A stretch of DNA of 27,420 nucleotides from a virus. Numbering within the stretch: the first letter of the stretch is position 1; every line of letters begins with the position of its first letter. The translations under genes and the position numbers were made by a program. Positions 1-5,885 of this stretch are shown here, in pieces. The stretch is from positions 1 through 27,420 of IMG/VR virus record IMGVR_UViG_3300009182_003299; one strand, given 5' to 3'. The notes under the pieces were generated by a model. The model was given only the letters and a program-made list of their open reading frames with translations. It was not told where the DNA came from and did no database searches.

Positions 1-17
1 GCATAAGAATCAACCAT
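1..17 (-). CDS. 5' end of a small minus-strand gene, cut by the window edge
   Basis: Only the first codons (MVDSYA) are inside the window, so no function can be given. The start is supported by an AAGGAG ribosome binding site 5 nt upstream and by a good sigma-70-type promoter at 44-72, which lies between this gene and the 52-aa gene before it. The arrangement (short leader, strong Shine-Dalgarno sequence, private promoter) matches the neighbouring early genes. Confidence 0.6.
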
Positions 18-43
18 ATCAACTCCTTAGTGTGTAAGCGTTA

Positions 44-72
44 ATTATACAATGGTTTTACCAGTCTGTCAA
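44..72 (-). promoter_or_regulatory. Sigma-70-type early promoter
   Basis: On the minus strand TTGACA (67-72) and TATAAT (44-49) are separated by exactly 17 bp. Both hexamers match the bacterial consensus perfectly. It reads into the gene starting at 17, with a leader of about 20 nt. Confidence 0.85.
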
Positions 73-75
73 CCT

Positions 76-234
76 TTACCAGGCCACAGCGTGAATGCGT
101 TCTGTCTGCCCAATGTAGAACACACGCCCGTTTGACAGCATACGAGCAGTTCTGGTGCTCTGCTTGACATAGTCATTGCCGTTCAGGTGAAACATGCGTC
201 CAATTCGAAAGTCCTTGAATAGCCACGATCCCAT
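76..234 (-). CDS. Small early protein, 52 aa, unknown function
   Basis: The ORF starts at an ATG preceded by AAAGGAG with good spacing and ends in TAA at 76-78. A perfectly spaced promoter at 261-289 drives it. The product is basic and mostly soluble, with no membrane segment. It contains an STRTARML stretch followed by GRVFYIGQ near the C-terminus, a pattern I associate, from memory only, with small conserved proteins of T4-like phages. I do not recognise a named family. The private promoter and strong ribosome binding site make it a real gene, probably early expressed. It is followed at once by the promoter for the next gene. Confidence 0.75.
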   Translation of the reverse strand: MGSWLFKDFRIGRMFHLNGNDYVKQSTRTARMLSNGRVFYIGQTERIHAVAW

Positions 235-260
235 AGTGTCTCCTTTGTTGCGATGTGTGT

Positions 261-289
261 ATTATAACGTCAACCCAAGGCGCCGTCAA
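261..289 (-). promoter_or_regulatory. Sigma-70-type early promoter
   Basis: Minus strand TTGACG (284-289), 17-bp spacer, TATAAT (261-266), followed by ACACAC. A second TTGACG lies inside the spacer but is too close to the -10 box to serve as -35. It drives the 52-aa gene. Confidence 0.85.
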
Positions 290-298
290 CCTCTAGGG

Positions 299-793
299 TT
301 ATTTGCGAGCCTTGTTCAAACGAGGCAAATTTCCCGTTTGACTAAAGATGTAGTCCAGGTATCGCATCTCAAGATCTTTGTGGAAGCTGGTCATTGTGGA
401 GTCTTCGCACCCAGCCACAGACACCGTCAGCGCTACCATTTCGCAACGACGAGCCCACAGTGAAACACGACCTTGGCGCACTTCCGTCCGCAGTTCCTCG
501 CGAATATACCAGTCAGTGGCATCTCCTGCACGATAGCGACCAAAGCGTCCTTCACTGCCCATTTTAGGCTGATTGCCGGTCTTCATGCGTACACCCAGGG
601 GATTGCCAGTCTCGCCTACTTTGACAATCTCTTCGTCTACTACAATGAAGTAGACCCAACTACGGTGCTCACTGAACATCATGGCCTCGTTGATGTTTTC
701 GTAGAACCAACGGTTCTCAGTGTCCCTAGCCACATCACATACTTTGACAAGCCCGTCAGCTGCATAAGTGTTGATGTTCAGTGCTGCATTCAT
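299..793 (-). CDS. GIY-YIG nuclease-fold protein, 164 aa
   Basis: Residues 47-70 read VYF-I...VKVGETGNPLGVRM, the core of a GIY-YIG domain in the T5orf172/MUG113-like style: the two motif strands, then the conserved Arg (R69). Near the C-terminus LEMRYLDY (141-148) supplies the expected catalytic Glu (E142), and a P-x-LN element follows, as in many GIY-YIG proteins. These enzymes are single-strand nicking nucleases, and phages use them as homing or host-DNA-degrading endonucleases. Residues 1-40 form an extension of unknown role. The ATG has an AGGAG site, and the promoter at 820-848 is private to it. It is not inserted in another gene, so an early-expressed nuclease or regulator is as likely as homing. 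The family assignment is fairly secure, activity is not. Confidence 0.75.
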   Translation of the reverse strand: MNAALNINTYAADGLVKVCDVARDTENRWFYENINEAMMFSEHRSWVYFIVVDEEIVKVGETGNPLGVRMKTGNQPKMGSEGRFGRYRAGDATDWYIREELRTEVRQGRVSLWARRCEMVALTVSVAGCEDSTMTSFHKDLEMRYLDYIFSQTGNLPRLNKARK

Positions 794-819
794 AGTCGGC
801 TCCTGTTTAGTGTAAGTGT

Positions 820-848
820 ATTATAACTGAGAACTGTCAAACAGTCAA
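820..848 (-). promoter_or_regulatory. Sigma-70-type early promoter
   Basis: Minus strand TTGACT (843-848), 17-bp spacer, TATAAT (820-825), then ACAC. The -35 box lies inside the last codons of the upstream 115-aa gene. It drives the 164-aa GIY-YIG gene. Confidence 0.85.
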
Positions 849-1184
849 ATCACCGCGAATGTCCGTGTTCAACGTAGGGTTAATCATTCTGCGGATCTCA
901 ACTTCCCGCCGATGAGCAGCCGCCTTGCCACGAATGACTTCATGTATATAGCACTCGATCTCCGATTTGTCACTTAGAGCACGTAGAGCTACACAGAGCG
1001 CCCACGCCTTGCTCTCAGTCTTGGCACGATAGAAATGCTTGGCCGCACGTGACAACACCGACTTGCCAACAGTTGACTCTGTTTTAGCAGTGACACCAAT
1101 GTAGTTCTCACCATTGACCACTAGTTCGTAGATGATGTGATTGCGGTCTGTGCGCTTCTTACGGGTGACAGTTTTTGTGTTCAT
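837..1184 (-). CDS. Small GIY-YIG-fold protein, 115 aa
   Basis: Residues 17-33 (IIYEL...NYIGVTA) are a GIY-YIG pair of strands. R46 lies at the expected distance, and EVEIRRMINPTLN (94-106) supplies the catalytic-Glu helix and the final P-x-LN element. The domain fills the whole protein, so this is a minimal stand-alone GIY-YIG protein with a basic N-terminal tail (RKKRTDR). It is only distantly similar to the 164-aa neighbour. The -10 box of the best promoter (1191-1196) ends 6 nt before the ATG, so the mRNA from it would be leaderless or nearly so. Alternatively the start is coupled to a 40-aa ORF that overlaps it by ATGA. No later in-frame start would keep the domain whole. Confidence 0.75.
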   Translation of the reverse strand: MNTKTVTRKKRTDRNHIIYELVVNGENYIGVTAKTESTVGKSVLSRAAKHFYRAKTESKAWALCVALRALSDKSEIECYIHEVIRGKAAAHRREVEIRRMINPTLNTDIRGDLTV

Positions 1185-1303
1185 GTGTGTATTATAGCAC
1201 GTGACCCCATCTCTGTCATCTCAACAATAATGTCCCGCCAATCATACTGTGATATATCTGCCACATGACCCGGCACTCCCGCCGTTGTTTTCTCGCCACA
1301 CAT
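1181..1303 (-). CDS. Possible 40-aa peptide overlapping the 115-aa gene
   Basis: A 41-codon ORF (MCGEKTTAGV..., with a DWRDIIVEM stretch) ends in ATGA over the start of the 115-aa GIY-YIG gene, the typical form of translational coupling. A weak AGGG site lies 8 nt before its ATG, but that site is the 3' arm of a terminator-like hairpin. The promoter for the next gene lies inside it. It may be a real leader peptide or a chance ORF. I recognise no family. Confidence 0.3.
   Translation of the reverse strand: MCGEKTTAGVPGHVADISQYDWRDIIVEMTEMGSRAIIHT
1191..1219 (-). promoter_or_regulatory. Sigma-70-type early promoter
   Basis: Minus strand ATGACA (1214-1219), 17-bp spacer, TATAAT (1191-1196), then ACACAC as in the promoters at 261 and 820. 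Transcription would start at about the first base of the 115-aa gene, which implies a leaderless message. Confidence 0.75.
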
Positions 1304-1310
1304 AAGAGAA

Positions 1311-1337
1311 ACCCTATACCTAGCTCAAGTATAGGGT
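1311..1337 (-). terminator. Hairpin with T-rich tail, likely terminator for leftward transcripts
   Basis: A perfect 9-bp stem (ACCCTATAC / GTATAGGGT) with a 9-nt loop is followed on the minus strand by TTCTCTT. It would stop transcripts coming from the four-gene sugar operon before they enter the early genes. The tail is not a pure T run, so strength is uncertain. Its 3' arm also holds the only possible ribosome site of the 40-aa ORF, so it could act as an attenuator instead. Confidence 0.5.
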
Positions 1338-1644
1338 CTTTCAGTATGTCAGTGCGCAGGTTCCACCCAACATCCCATCCTGCTTGTTCCAGGGCACTTG
1401 GTCCCCCTTCCTAACCACTTCTAGATCATGGTCGCAGGTTATCTCGGGTTCATTACTGCTATACAGTAACTCAACTAGTGAGAATATACGACACAACCTA
1501 GAAGTATTCCCGTATATGTACTAGTGTATATGCCCGTAGATCACAGTTTACATATATACTACTTAGTAGAAGTCGAAGCTACGTAGTGAAAGGTTAGAGT
1601 TGTTAGTACAGTTAACACAGTCAATATACCACACTGGATATAAC
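1338..1644. other. Region without a supportable gene
   Basis: I checked both strands for starts with a ribosome site and found only ORFs of about 13 codons or fewer. No tRNA-like cloverleaf is visible. The stretch holds a hairpin at 1448-1475, a GTACTAGTGT word at 1518-1527 that recurs at 2011-2020, and the left arm of a 19-bp inverted repeat. It probably belongs to a regulatory or non-coding RNA region. Confidence 0.5.
1448..1475. other. Short hairpin in non-coding DNA
   Basis: TTACTG (1453-1458) pairs with CAGTAA (1464-1469) around a CTATA loop. GTT (1448-1450) can pair with AAC (1473-1475) beyond an internal loop. No T-run follows on either strand, so it is not a classic terminator. Function unknown. 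Confidence 0.4.
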
Positions 1645-1833
1645 ATGGTTGACAGCATGGGCATTGACTATATGGTTGACACACATGCACCGTGGAAAAC
1701 TGTCAAAGAATCAGTGAAAAACGGTCTCAGAATGGTGAAATCACGGTGGATTTCCCAAGGTTTTTATTCAGATCGGCAGGATTTTTATAGTGATTTTATT
1801 CTGGAGCAGGGTGGGGAAGAGAGGCTATCGTAA
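1645..1833 (+). CDS. Doubtful 62-aa ORF inside the inverted repeat
   Basis: The frame is open from a TTG at 1600, but the better start is the ATG at 1645, preceded by GGATATAAC, the same ribosome-site layout as the 47-aa gene at 17038. The product (MVDSMGIDYMVD... then a Trp- and Lys-rich middle and a Gly/Glu-rich end) matches no family I know. It runs opposite to its neighbours, has no clear promoter, and sits in the long non-coding stretch. The short duplicated ATGGTTGACA word at its start may be regulatory rather than coding. Confidence 0.25.
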   Translation: MVDSMGIDYMVDTHAPWKTVKESVKNGLRMVKSRWISQGFYSDRQDFYSDFILEQGGEERLS

Positions 1834-1881
1834 GATACTTTCTCAGTTATTCCCACCATTCCCACAGTAATACCAAAGTAA

Positions 1882-1906
1882 GTTTAGGGTGAATACCCGA
1901 GTAAAC
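1882..1906. other. Bulged hairpin next to the right inverted-repeat arm
   Basis: GTTTAGGGT (1882-1890) pairs with ACCC (1895-1898) and TAAAC (1902-1906) around a GAAT tetraloop with a 3-nt bulge. It abuts the right arm of the 19-bp inverted repeat. No T-run follows. Confidence 0.4.
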
Positions 1907-1938
1907 CTAACCTTTCACTACGTAGGGACCGACCGATC

Positions 1939-2075
1939 TAGCGGGGTATTTGGCCGTGTGTGTATAGCGGGGTATCTGTATAGGCCTGTATAGCGGGGTA
2001 TTTGTATAGGGTACTAGTGTGGGGGTATATGTATACGCTAGTAGACTATTCTCTTATAGTGCTACAGCGGGGTAT
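1939..2075. repeat. Iteron-like G-rich direct repeats (AGCGGGGTAT)
   Basis: The word TAGCGGGGTAT occurs at 1939-1949, 1965-1975 and 1991-2001. A degenerate GGGGTAT starts at 2022, and CAGCGGGGTAT lies at 2065-2075. The GGGGTAT cores start at 1943, 1969, 1995 and 2022, a period of 26-27 bp. Copies 2 and 3 also share a trailing TGTATAGG. The last copy runs into the stop codon of the 127-aa gene. Spaced repeats like this usually bind a replication or regulatory protein. There are no conserved palindromic repeats separated by unique spacers, so it is not a CRISPR array. Confidence 0.65.
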
Positions 2076-2458
2076 TATAGTGTGTGTTGTTTTTCTTCTA
2101 CTATGTCACTAGCGCATAGATCGTTGATCTTACGTTTAACAGCAGCACGTAGATCGTTCTTTATATACACCTTACGAGCAGCGTCAATAAACATCAGATC
2201 AAAGTTATCTATAGTTTCACAAGCACGTTTATAGTTCTCTATATCCCACAGTTCCATATTAATACTTTTGAGTTCCAGCAGGAGATCTTGTATGTTCGCT
2301 AGATCATCATTAGGCAGTGTATTAAGCAGTTGCAGCAGCAGCGTCAGTTCCTTGTTGACATTTTCAAGTTTATTTGGATCTGTAATGCGTTGTTGTTTGA
2401 TCATTAATATAGTGATCTTATCCACAAGTTCGCCGATTGAAATAGGTGCCAGTATCAT
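2075..2458 (-). CDS. DUF6165-like protein, 127 aa
   Basis: The N-terminus (ILAPISIGELVDKITILMIK) closely fits the DUF6165 family, small helical proteins found in bacterial polysaccharide gene clusters and marine phages. No catalytic role is established for that family. The rest is helical and rich in Leu, Asn and charged residues, without membrane segments. It is the last gene of a four-gene operon. Its start overlaps the end of the upstream glycosyltransferase-like gene by 4 nt, so translation is probably coupled. Context suggests a helper in surface sugar synthesis. Family call by recalled motif, fairly sure. Confidence 0.7.
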   Translation of the reverse strand: MILAPISIGELVDKITILMIKQQRITDPNKLENVNKELTLLLQLLNTLPNDDLANIQDLLLELKSINMELWDIENYKRACETIDNFDLMFIDAARKVYIKNDLRAAVKRKINDLCASDIVEEKQHTL

Positions 2459-3213
2459 CCCGGAGTTCCCACTGTTTTATGATGTGGTGGTAAGTCTGGA
2501 TTAGGTAGCCAATTCCAAACTGTGCCCCATGTAGGGCTCCAATTCAAGTGATGTAGTGGTATAAAGTATTTGTCATCGCCGATTTTAAGTTGATCGGTCA
2601 TATTAGCAAACACTGAATTAGTCATCACAATGCTTTGTGCGCCCTCGATGATTTTAATCCAGTCAAAGATATAGCCCTCATCTGTAATATCTATAATATC
2701 CCAGCCTTCTGGGATCACGCTGGTATCAAACCTAACGGTATATTGGCTGCTTTTCAAGTGTGTGACCACATAGTTGGGATTTTTAACTTTTCTGTCATAC
2801 AGGGCCTGTTCTCTAGCCGGATCGCGTGTAATGCATTCATTCAGTGTCCATTTCTTCAGGAATGGAACGCCTGCCTGGACATATTTGTATTGATCGAATG
2901 TAGTAAACTGGAAGAAGGGTTCGTTGCTGAATTCAGCATGTCCGGTCAAGGCATTGTATAGACATATGATCTCATCGCATTTGAAATTTCTAAGTCTCTG
3001 CATGGGGATATCATAGAAGAATGGGCCCTGATCTGGTTCTACGGGTATCCATTTAACCCATGGAGCATAGTGTGTCATCTGTTGGACCCAAGCAGCAGTG
3101 ATAGGCCAGTAGACTTCCCAACCCAAATCTGCATAGTGTCGAGCGATGGGCAGTGCGATAATGATATCGCCCAGGCCACGGGTCTGAATAATGCCCAGTT
3201 TTTGATTAGCCAT
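2455..3213 (-). CDS. GT-B glycosyltransferase-like protein (GT9/heptosyltransferase type), 252 aa
   Basis: The N-terminus has the GT9-like phosphate-loop strand GIIQTRGLGDIIIALPIA (7-24), followed by a GWEVYWPI strand. Near residues 190-205 a VMTNSVFANMTDQL segment corresponds to the nucleotide-sugar-binding end of the second Rossmann domain. ADP-heptosyltransferases are about 350 aa, so this is a short version, as is common in phages. It probably transfers a sugar in the cytoplasm. Donor and acceptor cannot be read. It overlaps the dehydratase gene upstream by 8 nt and the DUF6165 gene downstream by 4 nt. It is distantly related in layout to the first gene of the operon (4243-5016). Confidence 0.65.
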   Translation of the reverse strand: MANQKLGIIQTRGLGDIIIALPIARHYADLGWEVYWPITAAWVQQMTHYAPWVKWIPVEPDQGPFFYDIPMQRLRNFKCDEIICLYNALTGHAEFSNEPFFQFTTFDQYKYVQAGVPFLKKWTLNECITRDPAREQALYDRKVKNPNYVVTHLKSSQYTVRFDTSVIPEGWDIIDITDEGYIFDWIKIIEGAQSIVMTNSVFANMTDQLKIGDDKYFIPLHHLNWSPTWGTVWNWLPNPDLPPHHKTVGTPG

Positions 3214-4231
3214 GTTTGATCACTCCTTGCCAATCATTAGCGCACATGTCGTAGACCAATGATGCCAGTGTATGTTTAGGCTGCCAGTTCAGTTGTGTTC
3301 TTGCCTTGGTGCTGTCACCCAACAGGGTATTGACATCTGCTGGGCGATAGAATTCAGGATTAATTTCGTATATGACCTTGCCGGTATTGAGATCAATACC
3401 TTTTTCGTCAGTGCCCGAGCCTTGCCATTGCAGGTTCATGCCATGCCATTTGGCCACGAGTTCGCAGAATTCTCTAACGCTGTGTTGTTGTCCGGTGCTC
3501 AATACATAGTCTTGGGCATGATCTTGTTGCAACATCAGCCACATGCCCAAGACAAAGTCTTCAGCGTGTCCCCAATCTCTCATGGCATCAATGTTGCCCA
3601 GTTGAACGGTTTTTTGCAGTCCGGCACGAACACGGGCCACACCCAATGTAATTTTGCGTGTAACAAAGGTTTCTCCTCTGCGTGGGCTTTCGTGATTAAA
3701 CAGTATACCGCTGCAACCAAATAGTTTATAGCTTTCTCTGTAGTTGACTGTGATCCAGTGTCCATACAATTTGGCCACTCCATAGGGACTGCGTGGATAG
3801 AATGCAGTGGTTTCTCGTTGTGGTATTTCCTGCACCTGTCCAAACATTTCGCTAGTAGATGCTTGATAAAACCTAACTGGTTTGATTTTGTTCAGTGTAC
3901 GAACCGCTTCTAGTATCCTTAGCACACCCACAGCGTTGGTTTCTGACGTAAATCCTGGCATATCAAAACTAACATGCACATGACTCTGTGCTGCTAGATT
4001 GTAAACTTCGTCTGGTTGCACGTCTAGCAATATGTTGATCAAGTTTCCGGAATCAGTTAAATCGCCATAGTGCAATTTGATTTGACTGCGGATGCTCTGT
4101 ATATTGGGCAGCAGGTCCCAATTAGTGGTCTTACGAACCAGGCCATGTACTTCGTAGCCCTTGCTCAACAGCAGTTCTGCTAGATAAGATCCGTCCTGTC
4201 CTGTAACACCTGTAATCAGTGCTTTCTTCAT
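3206..4231 (-). CDS. gmd: GDP-mannose 4,6-dehydratase
   Basis: Full-length extended short-chain dehydrogenase. The NAD(P)-binding motif is TGVTGQDG (7-14), the catalytic triad is in STSEMFG (125-131, with T126 and E128) plus Y150 and K154 of the YxxxK motif, and the substrate-loop signature LFNHESPRRGETFVTRK is intact. The length (341 aa) is that of bacterial Gmd. It converts GDP-mannose to GDP-4-keto-6-deoxymannose, the precursor of fucose, rhamnose and perosamine nucleotides. No fucose synthase (WcaG) or reductase is visible here. A DegT aminotransferase in the far-right operon is a possible next enzyme. It follows the first GT-like gene after an 11-nt gap. T4-like marine phages are known to carry gmd-type genes. 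Confidence 0.93.
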   Translation of the reverse strand: MKKALITGVTGQDGSYLAELLLSKGYEVHGLVRKTTNWDLLPNIQSIRSQIKLHYGDLTDSGNLINILLDVQPDEVYNLAAQSHVHVSFDMPGFTSETNAVGVLRILEAVRTLNKIKPVRFYQASTSEMFGQVQEIPQRETTAFYPRSPYGVAKLYGHWITVNYRESYKLFGCSGILFNHESPRRGETFVTRKITLGVARVRAGLQKTVQLGNIDAMRDWGHAEDFVLGMWLMLQQDHAQDYVLSTGQQHSVREFCELVAKWHGMNLQWQGSGTDEKGIDLNTGKVIYEINPEFYRPADVNTLLGDSTKARTQLNWQPKHTLASLVYDMCANDWQGVIKHG

Positions 4232-4242
4232 GGTATATCCTT

Positions 4243-5016
4243 TTAAAAATTGTCGCCGTTTTCGTGATTGGGAAAATAGCTTTCATTGCGTTCAATAGGC
4301 AAGTCTCCCCTGGCCTCAAACGCATAAGGTACTCTAAGTCCTTGGGCAATGCTGAGACATAGGCTTTGATTGCCTATAAACTGTTCGCAACCTGCAATGA
4401 CCTCTGCTAGTTCCAGCAGATTTTCTGTAGGGTAGTAATCTAGTTCCCAACCTGTAAGAGTTTTAAAATCTTGGTATTCGTTGGGTAGACCCACAAACAC
4501 GCTTTCTTTATCGATGCCTTCTTCCCGCCATTGAGTCCATGCAAGATTACACCCTGGGCTGGTAAATCCTCTACTGGTACGATTGACCACATAGGGTTTA
4601 CCCTCAATGACTTTTGGGTTAGGCACAGTTAGCCAAGGCCCGTCGCTGATTTGAGTTTGCAGTGTTTGATCATGAATGCCAAATGCTTGGCAGTAGGTAG
4701 TGATATAATTTGCTGAATGACTCACAAACAGTGGGCGGAATCTATCTAAATTATGTGTGATCTCATGTAGATTAACATCTAATATATCACATTCAGTGAC
4801 ATAGTCCTGTGCCAGCATAAAGTCTTTGATAAAGTCAAAGTCTTTTTGATTCATATGTCCCTGATGATAGGGATCTGGTTGCCCTCCGTAGTAGTATTGG
4901 GTTATCCAATTGACTTGATTCAAATGCAGGTAGAATTTACCACCTCCAAAGTGTTTCATCAGGGGCAATGAGTAGATGATATCGCCCAGTGTACCGGAGT
5001 GTTTAAATGTATTCAT
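4243..5016 (-). CDS. GT-B glycosyltransferase-like protein (GT9-like), 257 aa
   Basis: The N-terminus FKHSGTLGDIIYSLPLMKHF (4-23) is the GT9-like glycine-rich entry strand. Late in the protein CEQFIGNQSLCLSIAQGLRVP matches the donor-site helix of this fold (the G-N-Q-S-x-x-x-x-x-A form). It is shorter than bacterial heptosyltransferases. It is the first gene of the leftward sugar operon. A promoter (5027-5055) sits so close that the message would have only a few leader bases, and no Shine-Dalgarno sequence precedes the ATG. A role in building a phage-directed glycan is inferred from the gmd neighbour. Confidence 0.65.
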   Translation of the reverse strand: MNTFKHSGTLGDIIYSLPLMKHFGGGKFYLHLNQVNWITQYYYGGQPDPYHQGHMNQKDFDFIKDFMLAQDYVTECDILDVNLHEITHNLDRFRPLFVSHSANYITTYCQAFGIHDQTLQTQISDGPWLTVPNPKVIEGKPYVVNRTSRGFTSPGCNLAWTQWREEGIDKESVFVGLPNEYQDFKTLTGWELDYYPTENLLELAEVIAGCEQFIGNQSLCLSIAQGLRVPYAFEARGDLPIERNESYFPNHENGDNF

Positions 5017-5026
5017 AATTACTTTT

Positions 5027-5055
5027 ATTATAGCAGTATTTAATTATTTGATCAA
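5027..5055 (-). promoter_or_regulatory. Sigma-70-type promoter of the sugar operon
   Basis: Minus strand TTGATC (5050-5055), 17-bp spacer, TATAAT (5027-5032). It would start transcription about 4-5 nt before the ATG at 5016, giving a nearly leaderless message. It lies back to back with the late-type element at 5076. Confidence 0.7.
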
Positions 5056-5075
5056 CCCTAGCACCTGTTCCTGGG

Positions 5076-5082
5076 CTAAATA
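5076..5082 (+). promoter_or_regulatory. Late-type promoter element CTAAATA
   Basis: CTAAATA is a known variant of the T4-type late element TATAAATA in marine T4-like phages. It lies 8 nt before the ATG of the first fibre-like gene, in the only gap before a 13-kb rightward gene run. Transcripts would have almost no leader, and no ribosome site is visible. Confidence 0.55.
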
Positions 5083-5090
5083 GTTGTATT

Positions 5091-5882
5091 ATGAGTTTAC
5101 CCACAACCACTGGTGCTGTAATTGCCACTACTGACTTCAATCCTACCCAAGCGATATTAGAAGATATCCTGGGTATAGGTGAGAACGGGTGGGGATTAAC
5201 ATCAATTCAATCAAATCCGGTACCGCCGGGTAAACGGATATATGCTCGAGACATTAATGGATTACTAGCTGATGTCAATTTGGTCAATCAACACATAACG
5301 GGTGGATTTACCAATATATCAGCAGTAGTAACAGGCACCGGTGTAGTAAATCATAACACGGCTAATGATTTGTACGATGCGACTCAGTCTCTAGTGGCCA
5401 ACAGATACTCAGTAAACCCCAATCAATTTTTAATATCGGATGGCGGATATTCTACAATCTTTTACGCGGGCGGTGATAGTTTACGTACATTTCCGTGGGG
5501 TATTGATACCAATGTGATCACACATAAGGTAGTAACACAATTCCCCAACAGATTAGCAGCAAGATATTATTTCAACATGGGATGTTATTTGACCTATACG
5601 CCTTATTATAGTGGTTTTGGATTAAATGATCTTGATGCTGAGTGGGCTAATTTTATTGATTATCTTCGAGATCCTGCTCGAACCTATACATATGATCGTC
5701 AAAAGTTTGTAAGCTATGATTCAACTACCACAGCGTGGACCAGTGGGACATTGCATGTAAGTATCACCGCTGACAGAGCAGCGGATTTGAAATCTGTTGA
5801 GTTTACGGTAGAATATCGAAATGATGCCAGTCCTGATCTATTAATAAGTCCGGCTGTGGGCATATACACTATTACATTATAA
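5091..5882 (+). CDS. Fibre-like or neck-like structural protein, 263 aa
   Basis: No enzyme motif is seen. The N-terminus holds ILEDILGIGENGWGL followed by PVPPGKRIYARDINGLLADVN (about residues 22-63), a segment that recurs, to my recollection, in virion structural proteins of T4-like marine phages. The C-terminal half is rich in Tyr, Thr, Ser and Asn and looks beta-stranded, ending VGIYTITL. It is the first gene of a late-type run and is followed after 3 nt by another fibre-like gene. Position and composition point to an appendage or tail-fibre component, but the exact part is unknown. It lacks a Shine-Dalgarno sequence and sits next to a late promoter element. Confidence 0.6.
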   Translation: MSLPTTTGAVIATTDFNPTQAILEDILGIGENGWGLTSIQSNPVPPGKRIYARDINGLLADVNLVNQHITGGFTNISAVVTGTGVVNHNTANDLYDATQSLVANRYSVNPNQFLISDGGYSTIFYAGGDSLRTFPWGIDTNVITHKVVTQFPNRLAARYYFNMGCYLTYTPYYSGFGLNDLDAEWANFIDYLRDPARTYTYDRQKFVSYDSTTTAWTSGTLHVSITADRAADLKSVEFTVEYRNDASPDLLISPAVGIYTITL

Positions 5883-5885
5883 TAT

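Larger units (their letters stand above)
1579..1925. repeat. 19-bp perfect inverted repeat, arms at 1579-1597 and 1907-1925
   Basis: CTACGTAGTGAAAGGTTAG at 1579-1597 is matched by its exact reverse complement at 1907-1925, with 309 bp between. The first 8 bases (CTACGTAG) are themselves palindromic. A 19-bp perfect match so close by is unlikely to be chance. I see no transposase and no obvious target-site duplication, so this could be a pair of protein-binding sites, the base of a long RNA stem, or the ends of a tiny insertion. Confidence 0.75.

Noticed and set aside
194-826. Plus-strand ORFs of 89 and 117 codons
   Set aside because: They lie opposite the 52-aa gene and the GIY-YIG gene, which have promoters, ribosome sites and recognisable motifs. 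The plus-strand products show no family features.
1338-1600. tRNA gene
   Set aside because: A GGTTC word and small hairpins occur, but no acceptor stem or anticodon arm can be fitted around them on either strand.
1579-1925. Insertion sequence
   Set aside because: The inverted repeat has no transposase inside, and I found no target-site duplication outside the arms. At most it is a non-autonomous element.
1939-2075. CRISPR array
   Set aside because: The repeat word is about 11 bp with a total period of 26-27 bp. The intervening bases are short and partly similar, so there is no repeat-spacer structure.
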